From: a bacterium
GTDB taxonomy: Bacteria; Eisenbacteria; RBG-16-71-46; CAIMUX01
Reading direction: 5' to 3'
Assembly: GCA_030431975.1 (NCBI GenBank)
Contig: JAUIHP010000005.1
Coordinates: 124,001 to 188,000 of the forward strand
Length of the DNA: 64,000 nucleotides
Part shown: in pieces, positions 49,533 to 59,053 of the stretch
Layout: each line of letters begins with the position of its first letter
Numbering within the stretch: the first letter of the stretch is position 1
Made by a program: the position numbers and the translations under genes
The notes under the pieces: generated by a model
The model's database searches: none
What the model was told of the DNA's origin: nothing
Seen by the model: only the letters and a program-made list of their open reading frames with translations

Positions 49533-49554
49533 GAACCCGAACCGACGGGTTCGG
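49533..49554. repeat. Stem-loop in the purA-serA gap
   Basis: CCGAACC/GGTTCGG (49537-49554) and the overlapping alternative GAACCCG/CGGGTTC (49533-49552) can each form a seven-pair stem. The 208-base gap between the serA stop and purA start holds no gene. No U-tract follows, so a terminator role is uncertain. Confidence 0.4.
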
Positions 49555-49623
49555 TTGTTGAACTTCGTCCAAGACAAGCTCGCGGGGTGCGGAAAGAAGG
49601 CCCGGAAGAGCCTCTCCCGCAAC

Positions 49624-50538
49624 CTAGGCCTTCGACAGGAACTCGACCAACGAGTCACCGAGCCGGGCCGCAATCTTTTCCTGTGCCTGCACCGTCGAGC
49701 CGCCGATGTGCGGCATCGCAAGAATCGACGGGTGGGAAACAAGAGTCTTTGGCAGCTCCGGCTCTCCCACGAAAACGTCCAGGGCAGCACCCGAAATCTC
49801 ACCGTCATCCAGAGCGCGAACGAGCGCTGACTCGTCGACGATTCCGCCGCGCGAACAGTTGATGACGAACGCGTCCTTCCTCATCGAACGCAGCTGATCG
49901 GTTCCAAGGAGTCCGCGCGTCTCTTCACTGAGAGGCACGTGCACGGAAACGAAACGGGATTTGGACAGGAGCTCATCCATGGAAACGATCTGTGTTCCGG
50001 CGGGTGGAGTGGCGTCTGCAGGCAGATACGGATCGAAACCGAGAACCTTCATGCCGAGGGCGTGGCCCCGCTCCGCCAGTTGCCTTCCGATGCGCCCGAG
50101 GCCGATGACTCCCAGCGTCTCGCCGGTGACCTCAAAGCCCATCAGCTTTGACTTGGCCCATACTCCGTCGCGCGTTGACTGCAGCCCGCTACCGAACTTG
50201 CGAGCCAAAGCAAAAACGAACGCGAGCGCCAGTTCGGCAACCGCAACTTCGTTTCCACCAGGAACGGTCAGAACGTCGACCGACCGCTCGGCGGCTGCGT
50301 CCTTGTCGATGTTGTCCGTACCAGCTCCGGCCCGGCCAATGACGCGCAGCGTCTTCCCTTTGGCCATGAGGTCGGCGGTAACCTTGGTCCGACTCCGGAC
50401 GATCCAGGCATCCGACTCGGCGTACTCGGCCTCAGAGGCGCCGTCGGCGCTGCGATCCAGGACTCGGAAGCCCGCCGCCTCGAGCTTTTCGGCAAGGACG
50501 GAAGATACAGGATCGAGGATCAGAGCGGTCCTGCTCAT
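49624..50538 (-). CDS. serA: D-3-phosphoglycerate dehydrogenase (short form)
   Basis: This 304-residue D-isomer-specific 2-hydroxyacid dehydrogenase would oxidise 3-phosphoglycerate in serine synthesis. It shows the NAD-binding GVIGLGRIGRQLAERG, the substrate-site GRAGAGTDNID, and catalytic Arg (NCSRGGIVDE), Glu (VFVGEPEL) and His (MPHIGGST). It lacks the regulatory C-terminal ASB and ACT domains, so serine feedback through ACT is not expected. ATG 50538 overlaps the aminotransferase stop (ATGA). The aminotransferase partner supports serine synthesis over other hydroxyacids. Confidence 0.88.
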   Translation of the reverse strand: MSRTALILDPVSSVLAEKLEAAGFRVLDRSADGASEAEYAESDAWIVRSRTKVTADLMAKGKTLRVIGRAGAGTDNIDKDAAAERSVDVLTVPGGNEVAVAELALAFVFALARKFGSGLQSTRDGVWAKSKLMGFEVTGETLGVIGLGRIGRQLAERGHALGMKVLGFDPYLPADATPPAGTQIVSMDELLSKSRFVSVHVPLSEETRGLLGTDQLRSMRKDAFVINCSRGGIVDESALVRALDDGEISGAALDVFVGEPELPKTLVSHPSILAMPHIGGSTVQAQEKIAARLGDSLVEFLSKA

Positions 50539-51626
50539 GACGTCACCTGCTTGCGCGATGCCTCGAGAGCGTCTTTGACTGCGGCAAGCGCGGCCTCGAC
50601 GTCGTCCTCTTTGAGATAACCCATGTGGCCGAAGCGAAGGACCTTCCCCTTCAGAGAATCCTGACCACCCGCCAATCGGATGTGATGGTTGCGCTCGACA
50701 AAATCGAGAACGAACTTGGCGTTCACACCTTCCGGCACGCGGGCCACGGTCAGCGAACGGGCGGGAGAGCTTGTATAAGCTTCGAGGCCCAGTTCACCCA
50801 GACCTGCACGGCACCGATCTGACATTCGAACGAAGCGCGTGAGAGTAGCGTCCAGGCCATCGTCGAGAATGAGATCGAGGGATCGATCCAGTCCCATGAT
50901 GAGCGTCACGGCCGGCGTGTAGGGAAAGTCAGCGGCTTCCCACTTCTTGAGGGCCTTGCGCAGATCCAGATAGTAGCGGGGCGACTTGGCTTCAGCGCAA
51001 GCCTTCTGCGCGCGCTTCGAGAGCGCAATGAAAGAGAGACCCGGCGGAAGCATGATGGCTTTTTGGGAACCGCAAACGACGACGTCTACTCCCCAGTCAT
51101 CCATAGGCAGCGGGTGGGCGATGAGACCGGTAATGGCATCGACGACGGAGAGAACGCCTCTTTCCTGTGCGATGCGGGCCAACTCTTCAATTGGGTGCAG
51201 TACGCCGGTCGACGTCTCGCTGTAGGTCAGGTAGACCGCCTTCGGTCGAACACGATCCAACGTCTTCGCAACCAATTCCGGATCGACCGCTTCTCCCCAC
51301 GGGACTTCGATGATCTCCGTCTCGATCCCGTACGCATTCGTCAACTGACCCCATCGCTCCCCGAACTTTCCCGAAGAGACGACCACCGCCTTGTCTCCCG
51401 GTGAGAGGAGGTTGCATACCGATGCCTCCATGGCGCCGGTGCCGGAAGTGGCCAGAGTCATGACGGGTTCATTCGTTTGAAAGACGCGTTGAAGCTTGGC
51501 GTTCGCTCCCTCGACGATCTTCTGAAACGTTTCTGTACGATGGTGGGGCATGGGCCGGCCCATGGCTTCCACGACTTGAGGTGGAACATTGACCGGACCC
51601 GGCGTGTGCAGAGATGTACGTGTCAT
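50535..51626 (-). CDS. Class V aminotransferase (serine-pyruvate/phosphoserine type)
   Basis: This 363-residue PLP enzyme of fold type I has the N-terminal TPGPVNVPPQVVEAMG, TLATSGTGAMEASVCNLL, the PLP-contacting VDAITGLIAHPLPMDDW and the Schiff-base lysine in VVCGSQKAIMLPPG. It resembles serine-pyruvate/alanine-glyoxylate aminotransferases. Next to serA it probably transaminates 3-phosphohydroxypyruvate in place of SerC. Start ATG 51626 is preferred over TTG 51638 because AAGGG is too close to the latter. Confidence 0.88.
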   Translation of the reverse strand: MTRTSLHTPGPVNVPPQVVEAMGRPMPHHRTETFQKIVEGANAKLQRVFQTNEPVMTLATSGTGAMEASVCNLLSPGDKAVVVSSGKFGERWGQLTNAYGIETEIIEVPWGEAVDPELVAKTLDRVRPKAVYLTYSETSTGVLHPIEELARIAQERGVLSVVDAITGLIAHPLPMDDWGVDVVVCGSQKAIMLPPGLSFIALSKRAQKACAEAKSPRYYLDLRKALKKWEAADFPYTPAVTLIMGLDRSLDLILDDGLDATLTRFVRMSDRCRAGLGELGLEAYTSSPARSLTVARVPEGVNAKFVLDFVERNHHIRLAGGQDSLKGKVLRFGHMGYLKEDDVEAALAAVKDALEASRKQVTS

Positions 51627-51798
51627 AGGTGCAGGCAAACCCTTTCTCGTGAAAAGGTGAACATCGAGGAGCCGCTACCTCGTTACCCGGCAGACCCCAG
51701 GCGACCGCAGCCCGAAAGGACCATGGCCGCATGGGACCCAAACCGGAGAGTCTAGCGCTCCAAATCCGATTCGTGAAGAAGATTGGTCCGTGGGACGT

Positions 51799-54171
51799 CT
51801 AGGCTGCGTAGAGGCGTCCCGAGCGACGCTTTCTCGGGCTTCGTCGCGCCCGGGTCAAGCCGGCTTTCAGGACCTGGTCCATTCGCTCGACCGGAACGAT
51901 CTCGAGTTCGTTCCGAATCTCTTCGGGAATCTCGGAGATGTGGCGGCGGTTGCCCTCGGGAACGAGAAGCGTGCGGACGCCTGTCCGGTGTGCTGCAACC
52001 GCCTTCTCCGTGATTCCTCCGACCGGAAGGATCTTACCGCGGAGGGTGATCTCTCCGGTCAGCGCGACCGTGCTCCTCGTCGAGCGCTCCGTCAACGCCG
52101 AGATCAGGGCCAGGGCGATAGCCGCTCCGGCGGAGGGACCGTCTTTGGGCACGGCCCCTTGGGGAACATGAACGTGAAGATCGAACTTCGCAAAGAAGTC
52201 GGGCTCGATTCCCAAGTCAGCCGACTCCGAGCGAACGAAGGAGACCGCGGCTCTCGCCGACTCTTGCATCGTCTCCCCGAGTTTACCGGTGAGTAGAAGA
52301 TCTCCCTTTCCCGGAAGAGCGCGCACCTCGACGAGAAGGACCTCTCCCCCCGCTTCGGTCCAGGCCAGGCCCGTGGCAACTCCCAGGCGTCCGGCCCGCT
52401 CCAAGACTTCGTCGGTGAAGCGGGGTGGTCCCAGTAGCTCCGGCAGGTTGGAGACTCCAACACTGACCCCAGACTTTGCGAGGTCTCCGCCGGCTTTGCG
52501 ACGGGCCATCTTTCGGCAGACCGAGGCCAGCTCCCGCTCGAGGGACCGAACTCCGGCCTCGCGGGTGTAGCCTCTGACGAGGCCCAGAATGGCCTCATCG
52601 TCCAGGCGAACGTCCCGGTTGGCCAGCCCGGCGGCTTCGACCTGCTTCGGCAGGAGGAATCGCTTGGCGATCTCGCGTTTCTCCGACTCCAGGTAACCGG
52701 GAAGGCGGATGAACTCCATACGATCGAGCAACGGTTGCGGGATTCCCGATGCTTCGTTGGCCGTCGTGATGAACAGGACCTGGGAAAGGTCGTAGTCGAC
52801 CTCGAGGTAGTGATCGTTGAACGCCCGGTTCTGCTCGGGATCCAGTACCTCCAACAGGGCGGCACTGGGATCGCCGCGATAGTCCGCTCCCAGTTTGTCG
52901 ATCTCGTCGAGAAGGATGACGGGATTGACGGTGCCGACCTTCTTCATGGCCTGGAGGATGCGACCGGGCATCGACCCGATGTACGTACGGCGGTGACCGC
53001 GAATCTCGGCCTCGTCACGAACGCCACCCAGGGCAATGCGAGCGAACTTTCGACCGAGTGCTTTGGCCACAGAACGGCCGAGAGAGGTCTTACCGACTCC
53101 GGGTGGACCGACCAGACAGAGGATGGGTCCCCGAACCTGCCGAGTGAGTTGAACCACGGCGAGATGTTCGAGCATGCGCTCCTTGACCTTGGCCAAACCG
53201 TAGTGATCGGCATCGAGAATCTTCTGTGCCTGGTCCAGGTTTCTACGATCCCTCGTTTTCTTCTTCCACGGAACGGTCGTCAGCCAACTGATGTAGCTGC
53301 GAGTCACCGTCGCCTCCGGAGAGAAGACAGGCATTCGAGCGAGGCGGTCGAGCTCCAAAAGGGCTTTCGTCTCTACCGCCGGCGGCATATGAACGCGCCG
53401 AATCTCGCGATCGAGTTCCTCGATCTCGGCCATCCCATCCCGATCGCCGTCCGACTCCGGCGCAGACGGGGACGGCTGCGGCTTTTTCGCCTGCGACTCC
53501 CGAACCACTTCCATCGTACGTCGACGAAGCTGGGCGTTCTCCTTGCTGAGAGCGCGGCGTAGGACCTCGAGTCGAATGGCCACGTCCTCGGATTCGAGAA
53601 GTTCCTGACGGGCCGAAACTCGAATCAGGATCTGCGAGGCGATCAGGTACGCCGTCTGAACGGGGTCTTCCAGCTCGAGCACCGACATGCGGACCTCATC
53701 CGGCACTCGGCCGGAGAGTTCTGCAAACTCGGCGAACTGGGCCTGAACTCGGTGGACCCGGCTGGTCAGGGCGCGATCCGACTCGCACTTCTCACTCATC
53801 GCTTCGATGGTGGCGAAGGCGAACCCCGCATCGGCATCCAAGGACTGGAGTCGAACTCGAGCCACGCCTTCCACAAGCACGCGCATCGTCCCGTCGGGCA
53901 ACCGAAAGATCTGAAGTACGCGGACCAGCGTACCCACGGCGTGGACGTCGGCCTGCTGTGGCTCGGAAACGTCCGGACGCTTTTGGGCAGTCGCAAAGAG
54001 GAGCCGATCCCGCGACTCCGCCCACTCGATCGCCGCCACCGACGCAGGCCGTCCCACGAAAAGCGGGAGGGTCATGTGGGGAAAGATGACGACGTCCCTC
54101 AGAGGGAGAAGGGGCAAACGTTCTGGGATGGGATTGGGAACAGAGGCGTCAAGGCGTTGGGCGCCGCTCAT
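51799..54171 (-). CDS. lon: ATP-dependent protease Lon
   Basis: This 790-residue cytoplasmic AAA+ protease has the N-terminal substrate-binding domain (LPLLPLRDVVIFPHMTLPLF, residues about 19-38), Walker A GPPGVGKTSLG and Walker B VILLDEIDKLG. The Ser-Lys dyad lies in PKDGPSAGAAIALAL and RGKILPVGGITEKAVAAHR. A 30-residue charged segment around KKPQPSPSAPESDGDRD precedes the coiled coil. ATG 54171 has GGAGGT nine bases upstream; the longer frame from 54198 is less likely. It ends the tig-clpP-clpX-lon series. Confidence 0.96.
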   Translation of the reverse strand: MSGAQRLDASVPNPIPERLPLLPLRDVVIFPHMTLPLFVGRPASVAAIEWAESRDRLLFATAQKRPDVSEPQQADVHAVGTLVRVLQIFRLPDGTMRVLVEGVARVRLQSLDADAGFAFATIEAMSEKCESDRALTSRVHRVQAQFAEFAELSGRVPDEVRMSVLELEDPVQTAYLIASQILIRVSARQELLESEDVAIRLEVLRRALSKENAQLRRRTMEVVRESQAKKPQPSPSAPESDGDRDGMAEIEELDREIRRVHMPPAVETKALLELDRLARMPVFSPEATVTRSYISWLTTVPWKKKTRDRRNLDQAQKILDADHYGLAKVKERMLEHLAVVQLTRQVRGPILCLVGPPGVGKTSLGRSVAKALGRKFARIALGGVRDEAEIRGHRRTYIGSMPGRILQAMKKVGTVNPVILLDEIDKLGADYRGDPSAALLEVLDPEQNRAFNDHYLEVDYDLSQVLFITTANEASGIPQPLLDRMEFIRLPGYLESEKREIAKRFLLPKQVEAAGLANRDVRLDDEAILGLVRGYTREAGVRSLERELASVCRKMARRKAGGDLAKSGVSVGVSNLPELLGPPRFTDEVLERAGRLGVATGLAWTEAGGEVLLVEVRALPGKGDLLLTGKLGETMQESARAAVSFVRSESADLGIEPDFFAKFDLHVHVPQGAVPKDGPSAGAAIALALISALTERSTRSTVALTGEITLRGKILPVGGITEKAVAAHRTGVRTLLVPEGNRRHISEIPEEIRNELEIVPVERMDQVLKAGLTRARRSPRKRRSGRLYAA

Positions 54172-54293
54172 AGTTGTCCGGACCTCCAGGCTCGGCACGC
54201 CCCCATCCGTCCGCAGCCCTGCGGTTGGAAGGGGTTCACATCGGTTACGTTAGGCCAATCCCTTGGCGTAACCGATGGGCCTGTGGATATGGA

Positions 54294-55544
54294 TCAGGCT
54301 TCTTTCTTGTCTTCTCGCGGCACCATCGTGGGTTCGTCTCCGGAGAGAATGACCCCTTCTTCGATGATGCAAGCCTCCACATCCTTCCTGGACGGAAGAT
54401 CATACATGATATTGAGCATGGCATCCTCGAGCACGGCTCGCAGGCCGCGTGCACCGGTTTTCCTGTCCAGTGCGATTCGGACGACGGCCTCCAAGGCCCC
54501 CTCCGAAAACTCGAGGCGGACGTTCTCCATCTCGAAGAACTTCTGATACTGCTTCACAATCGCGTTCTTGGGCTCGGTGAGGATGCGTTTGAGGGCTTCC
54601 TCATCCATCTCGCCCAACGTCGCAACGATGGGAAGACGGCCGATCAATTCTGGAATGAGACCGTACTTGGAGAGGTCCTGGGGTTCGATCTTGGAGTAGA
54701 GATCCCCGAGGGACAGGTCCTTCCGCTTTTCCTCATCCGCACCGAAACCGATCTCGGTCTTGCCGATTCTGGTCTGCACGGTCTTCTCGATGCCTTCGAA
54801 AGCACCGCCGCAAATGAAGAGAATGTCTTTCGAGTTGACCTCGATGTACTTCTGCTGCGGATGCTTCCGTCCGCCCTGCGGGGGCACGTTGGCCACCGTA
54901 CCTTCGAGGATCTTGAGCAGCGCCTGCTGCACACCCTCTCCGGAAACGTCGCGGGTGATCGAGGGGTTCTCACTCTTTCGCGCCACCTTGTCGACTTCGT
55001 CGATGTAGACGATGCCGTGCTCGGCGGCGACGAGATTGAAGTCCGCAGCCTGCAGCAGACGAACAAGGATGTTTTCGACATCCTCACCGACGTACCCGGC
55101 CTCGGTCAGACTGGTGGCGTCGATCATAGCGAACGGAACTTTGAGAAGCTTGGAAAGCGTGCGAGCGAGAAGCGTCTTACCCGAACCGGTCGGACCGATA
55201 AGAAGGATGTTCCCCTTCTCCAGTTCGACTTCGTTGTGGACGGCCGCCGGCTGATTGACGCGCTTGTAGTGATTGTAGACGGCGACGGAGAGGACCTTCT
55301 TGGCGTGGTCCTGTCCGATGACGTACTCGTCGAGGATGCGCTTGATCTCTGCAGGCTTGGGCAGGTTCTCTTTGTTCAGCGTGACCTGCGTGTCGCCCTC
55401 GCCCTCGAGGATGTCATTGCAGAGGCGAACGCACTCACTGCAGATGTAGACGGAGGGACCGGAAACGAGACGGGCCACCTCTTCCTGTCCCCGACCACAG
55501 AAGGAACAGCGGATCGGGTGGGGCGAATTGATGCGCTTCTTCAT
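54294..55544 (-). CDS. clpX: ClpXP unfoldase subunit ClpX
   Basis: This 416-residue AAA+ unfoldase feeds tagged proteins to ClpP. The zinc-binding domain has [14 protein letters not shown] and [11 protein letters not shown]. The ATPase core has Walker [12 protein letters not shown], the pore loop region [13 protein letters not shown], and Walker [12 protein letters not shown]. Sensor-type residues are in the C-terminal part ([13 protein letters not shown]). ATG 55544 follows GAGGAG. It lies 85 bases after clpP. Confidence 0.97.
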   Translation of the reverse strand: MKKRINSPHPIRCSFCGRGQEEVARLVSGPSVYICSECVRLCNDILEGEGDTQVTLNKENLPKPAEIKRILDEYVIGQDHAKKVLSVAVYNHYKRVNQPAAVHNEVELEKGNILLIGPTGSGKTLLARTLSKLLKVPFAMIDATSLTEAGYVGEDVENILVRLLQAADFNLVAAEHGIVYIDEVDKVARKSENPSITRDVSGEGVQQALLKILEGTVANVPPQGGRKHPQQKYIEVNSKDILFICGGAFEGIEKTVQTRIGKTEIGFGADEEKRKDLSLGDLYSKIEPQDLSKYGLIPELIGRLPIVATLGEMDEEALKRILTEPKNAIVKQYQKFFEMENVRLEFSEGALEAVVRIALDRKTGARGLRAVLEDAMLNIMYDLPSRKDVEACIIEEGVILSGDEPTMVPREDKKEA

Positions 55545-55629
55545 GCACTCTCCTCGGAGTTACGTCGGCTTCGTTGTCGATGCTGGCACACCGCCCTCGA
55601 GCGGTGGAAGGTACGGCCGCCGGCTTTCG

Positions 55630-56229
55630 CTAGGCAGACGTCTCCGATTTCTTTCTTTCGATGACTTCGTCGACCAGTCCGTACTCCAACGCTTCATTGG
55701 CTGACATGAAGTAGTTCCGGTCGGTGTCCTTACGGATCTTATCGACATCCTGACCCGTGTGCGACGCCATGATTTCGTTCATTCTCTCACGAAGGGCCAA
55801 AATCTCCTTCGTGTAAATGTGCATGTCCGAAGCCTGGCCGCGACTGCCACCCATCGGCTGATGAATCATGATGCGACTGTTGGGAAGGGCGGAACGCTTT
55901 CCCTTGGCGCCGCAAGCCAGCAGCAGCGCGGCCATCGACGCGGCCTGACCCATGCAGATCGTGGCAACGTCCGGCTTGATGAATTCCATCGTGTCGTAAA
56001 TGGCCAACCCGGCAGAAACGACCCCACCCGGAGAGTTTATGTACAGGTTGATGTCGCGCTCCGGATCCTCGGCAGCGAGGAAGAGCAGCTGGGCAATGAC
56101 GAGGTTGGCCACCACGTCATCAATGGCCGTGCCGACGAAGATGATGCGGTCCTTGAGCAGGCGGGAAAAAATGTCGTAGGAACGTTCTCCGCGACTCGAC
56201 TGCTCGACAACGATAGGCACCAATGACAT
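55630..56229 (-). CDS. clpP: ATP-dependent Clp protease proteolytic subunit
   Basis: This 199-residue serine protease forms the tetradecameric ClpXP core. Catalytic Ser is in [20 protein letters not shown], His in MIHQPMGG and Asp in [17 protein letters not shown]. The N-terminus ([20 protein letters not shown]) is the normal start of ClpP with a very short propeptide. It lies 24 bases after tig and shares its transcript direction with clpX. Confidence 0.97.
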   Translation of the reverse strand: MSLVPIVVEQSSRGERSYDIFSRLLKDRIIFVGTAIDDVVANLVIAQLLFLAAEDPERDINLYINSPGGVVSAGLAIYDTMEFIKPDVATICMGQAASMAALLLACGAKGKRSALPNSRIMIHQPMGGSRGQASDMHIYTKEILALRERMNEIMASHTGQDVDKIRKDTDRNYFMSANEALEYGLVDEVIERKKSETSA

Positions 56230-56253
56230 CGATCCACACTCCCTCTGCGTTAC

Positions 56254-57549
56254 TTACGGGATAATGATGTTTGAGTCGGTCTGTTCCTTGGGGCGGGGCT
56301 GCGTAGACTGCTTCACCTCCACCTCCTCGAAGACCTTCTCGAAAACCTTTTCGTCCAGAACCTCGAGAGCCAGTCCGTTGATTTCACCGGACTTACTCAA
56401 CTGCTGCCGGACCCGCGGAACGTTGACCGACTCACCGAGCCGCTCCCGAATCCGCGCATCTATCTCCTCATCGGATACAGACAAAGACTCCTTGCGCGCG
56501 ATCGCGTCCAGAATGAGTCGTCTTTTCCACATGACGACAACCTGAGTACGGACTTCAGCCCTTACCTGCTCGGGATCGCCCCCAGGGTTCTGCTGGGCGG
56601 CACGGGTCATCCCACGGGAGATTCCCTCTTCGATGACACCCTCCGGAATATCGAAGGGAACCGTATCGACGATGCGAGAGATGAATTTAGCCTCCGACAT
56701 CTGACGCGCACGCTTGGCTTCCTGCTCCACGAGCTGCTCGCGAACCTTTTCGCGGAGGCCCGACATGTCCAGACCTTCCTCGACCTCAGCCGCGAAGGAA
56801 TCGTCCAATTCTGGCCGAATTCGCTTCTGCACCCGGTTGGCCCGGAGGATGAAGAACCGACGCCCCCCGGCCAAGTCCCGGTCGCGATGCTCATCCGGAT
56901 ACTGGACCTCGATCAGCTTCTCTTCGTTGACGGAGAGCCCAACTGTGGCCTCCCGGAACTCCGGAAGAAGATTGGGAGCACCCGCATCAAGCTGGAGTTC
57001 TCTTCGCTTCCCCTTGGGAAGCCGCTGCCCACTGTGGTCCGCCGGATAGATGTGGGCCTCGACCAAGTCGCCGACTTCACTCGGTTCGAGGGTCGGCTCC
57101 AGCTTGGCTGCCTGGTTTCGAAGTTCCTCGAGTCCCTTGTCGATGTCATCTTCTTCGAGTTCGAAGAGTTCTTCGTCGATCTCGATCGAGGCGAGGTCCG
57201 GCAGCTCGATCTCAGGCCACAGTTCGACCAGTGCGGTGAACTTGAGAGGCTCGCCCCGTTCGAAATGAAGTTCCTCGACGCGAGGCTGCGCCGCGATGCG
57301 GAGTTCTTCTTCCTCGACCACTTCATTGATGGCTTCGGGGACGATGCTCTGAAGCACTTCCTGTTGGATCGAATCCCAGTAGCGCTTTTCGACGACGTCC
57401 ACAGGCACTTTACCTTTGCGGAATCCGGGGAGCTGAACTTTGCGCCGGACGCGGCGAACCACTTCGTCAATCCGGGCGTCGACGACGTCGACATCGAGCT
57501 CGATCGCGATCGTCCTCTGCCCGGAACTCTTTTCCTCAATCGTGTACAT
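56254..57549 (-). CDS. tig: Trigger factor chaperone
   Basis: This 431-residue ribosome-associated chaperone and prolyl isomerase has an N-terminal ribosome-binding domain with the signature region LPGFRKGKVP (about residues 40-49). The FKBP-type domain spans about 155-240 (EVGDLVEAHIYPADHSGQRL, LPEFREATVG). A helical C-terminal domain follows. ATG 57549 has no separate ribosome-binding site. The only purine-rich stretch upstream is GCGAGGCG, which is the truncated tail of repeat array D. Confidence 0.93.
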   Translation of the reverse strand: MYTIEEKSSGQRTIAIELDVDVVDARIDEVVRRVRRKVQLPGFRKGKVPVDVVEKRYWDSIQQEVLQSIVPEAINEVVEEEELRIAAQPRVEELHFERGEPLKFTALVELWPEIELPDLASIEIDEELFELEEDDIDKGLEELRNQAAKLEPTLEPSEVGDLVEAHIYPADHSGQRLPKGKRRELQLDAGAPNLLPEFREATVGLSVNEEKLIEVQYPDEHRDRDLAGGRRFFILRANRVQKRIRPELDDSFAAEVEEGLDMSGLREKVREQLVEQEAKRARQMSEAKFISRIVDTVPFDIPEGVIEEGISRGMTRAAQQNPGGDPEQVRAEVRTQVVVMWKRRLILDAIARKESLSVSDEEIDARIRERLGESVNVPRVRQQLSKSGEINGLALEVLDEKVFEKVFEEVEVKQSTQPRPKEQTDSNIIIP

Positions 57550-57782
57550 ATTGATTTCGCCTCGCCGACTATTTTGATTTCGCCTCGCCGCTTGCGCGGA
57601 CTCGGCGGCGGAGCGTCGAACGCTCAGCGTTCGACGGTTGGCCGCATTCTTCTGGTCTTGCCTGATTTCGCCTCGCCGCTTGCGCGGACTCGGCGGCGGA
57701 GCGTCGAACGCTCAGTGTTCGACGGTTGGCCGCATTCTTCTGGTCTTGCCTTTTTTCGCCTCGCCGCTTGCGCGGACTTGGC
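57549..57782 (-). repeat. Structured repeat array, locus D (three copies plus truncated tail)
   Basis: There are 25-nt hairpins at 57582-57606, 57670-57694 and 57758-57782 in minus orientation, with outer arms GCC/GGC, inner CCGC/GCGG and a GCAA tetraloop. The first two are preceded by a private hairpin CGTCGAACGC/GCGTTCGACG (57614-57636; second copy 57702-57724 with one mismatch). Linkers share AGGCAAGACCAGAAGAATGC. The array fills the space between tRNA-Leu and tig, beginning eight bases after the tRNA 3' end. Confidence 0.87.
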
Positions 57783-57790
57783 GGGATACT

Positions 57791-57872
57791 TGCGAGAGGG
57801 GGGACTCGAACCCCCACGGGTCGCCCCACTGGAACCTAAATCCAGCGCGTCTGCCAGTTCCGCCACTCTCGC
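57791..57872 (-). tRNA. tRNA-Leu (UAG)
   Basis: This 82-base class II tRNA has acceptor GCGAGAG/CTCTCGC, anticodon stem CTGGA/TCCAG with loop TTTAGGT (anticodon TAG), a short variable arm and T-arm GGGTTCGAGTCCC. The discriminator base is A; CCA is not encoded. Its 3' end leads straight into repeat array D and the tig gene, so tRNA, repeats and tig may share a transcript. Confidence 0.95.
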
Positions 57873-57940
57873 GTTCCGAACGTAACGGTGGGCCGCCGGG
57901 CCGCGTTGGGCTGGATGGTGGCCGGTCGTGCCGTTCGATC

Positions 57941-57975
57941 ATTATATAGATTCACGTACGGCCCGGGGGCGTACG
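57941..57975 (-). promoter_or_regulatory. Probable tRNA-Leu promoter with CGTACG pair
   Basis: A perfect -10 TATAAT lies at 57941-57946 on the minus strand, about 70 bases upstream of tRNA-Leu. No -35 is found at 16-18 bases. Instead two CGTACG sites separated by nine bases (57955-57960 and 57970-57975) cover that position and could bind an activator or repressor dimer. Confidence 0.5.
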
Positions 57976-57991
57976 AACGGTCGAACCCCGC

Positions 57992-59053
57992 TCAGGACAG
58001 CGATTCCCGGACGCGGCGGCAGACGATGTCTCCCATGTCGTCTGTTCCGAGTCCGTTACGGGCGGACGCTGAAGGAATCTCTCCCTCGACGAGAGACGAA
58101 CTGACCGCGCCTTCGACGGCTGCAGCGGACGCCTCCTCCCCAAGAAAGTCGAGCATCATCTGCGCGGCCAGAATCGCCGCCAACGGATTCGCGGTGTTCT
58201 GGCCGGCGTACTTGGGAGCCGAACCGTGAATCGGCTCGAACATCGAGACCTTCCCGGGATGGATGTTCCCGGACGCGGCCAGCCCCATCCCGCCTTGGAT
58301 CATTGCGCCGAGATCCGTGATGATGTCTCCGAAGACATTCGAAGTGACGACAGTGTCGAACCACTCCGGATTCTTGACCATCCACATGCAGGCCGCGTCG
58401 ACGTAGGCATGGTCGCGCTCGACTTCCGGATAGTCCTGGCCGATTTCTTCGAAGGCCCGCGTCCAAAGGTCGAAGGCCCGAACCGCGTTTGCCTTGTCGA
58501 CCATGGTCAGCTTCTTTCCGCGCTTCATGGCCAGATCGAATGCGTACTTGAAGAGTCGATCGGCGCCGCGACGCGTCAGCAGCATCTCCTGCACGGCGAT
58601 CTCGTCCGGCGTTCCCTTCTTGAAGAATCCGCCCATGCCCGTATAGAGGTCTTCCGTGTTCTCGCGAATCACGACCATGTTCACGTGCTCGGGTCCCTTG
58701 TCCTTCAACGGACAAAGCTTCGCGTCGAACAGTTTGATCGGGCGCAAATTGATGAAGAGATCGAGTTGGAAGCGAATGCCGGCGATGATGGCGCGCTCCA
58801 ACATCCCCACCTCAATGCGGGGATCTCCGATCGCTCCCAGGAGAATGGCGTCGTACCCGCGCATCTCATCGATGACTTCCTGCGGGAAGGCCTCGCCCGT
58901 CGCAAGGTAGTGATCGGCCCCGTGGGGATAGTGCGTCTTCTCGAAACGTACGCCGGTACATTCCCCGACCGTGTCCAGAACCCGGACGGCCTGCGTGGTG
59001 ACTTCGGGTCCGATGCCGTCTCCGGGCAGGACCGCGACGCGGTAGGACTTCAA
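57992..59053 (-). CDS. leuB: 3-isopropylmalate dehydrogenase-type enzyme
   Basis: This 353-residue beta-decarboxylating dehydrogenase opens with [20 protein letters not shown] and has LLGAIGDPR, the substrate arginines in [13 protein letters not shown] and [16 protein letters not shown], the catalytic Lys in TMVDKANAV, and the metal-binding Asp in [13 protein letters not shown]. The C-terminus has [22 protein letters not shown] specificity and IPM versus other 2-hydroxyacid substrates cannot be fixed; no leuA, C or D is nearby. Start TTG 59053 has GGAGG seven bases upstream and overlaps the thiolase stop (TTGA). Confidence 0.83.
   Translation of the reverse strand: MKSYRVAVLPGDGIGPEVTTQAVRVLDTVGECTGVRFEKTHYPHGADHYLATGEAFPQEVIDEMRGYDAILLGAIGDPRIEVGMLERAIIAGIRFQLDLFINLRPIKLFDAKLCPLKDKGPEHVNMVVIRENTEDLYTGMGGFFKKGTPDEIAVQEMLLTRRGADRLFKYAFDLAMKRGKKLTMVDKANAVRAFDLWTRAFEEIGQDYPEVERDHAYVDAACMWMVKNPEWFDTVVTSNVFGDIITDLGAMIQGGMGLAASGNIHPGKVSMFEPIHGSAPKYAGQNTANPLAAILAAQMMLDFLGEEASAAAVEGAVSSSLVEGEIPSASARNGLGTDDMGDIVCRRVRESLS

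Noticed and set aside
12541-57782. CRISPR array as an explanation for the 25-nt repeats
   Set aside because: Copies are few per locus, spacers are themselves repeated and structured, and no cas genes are present.
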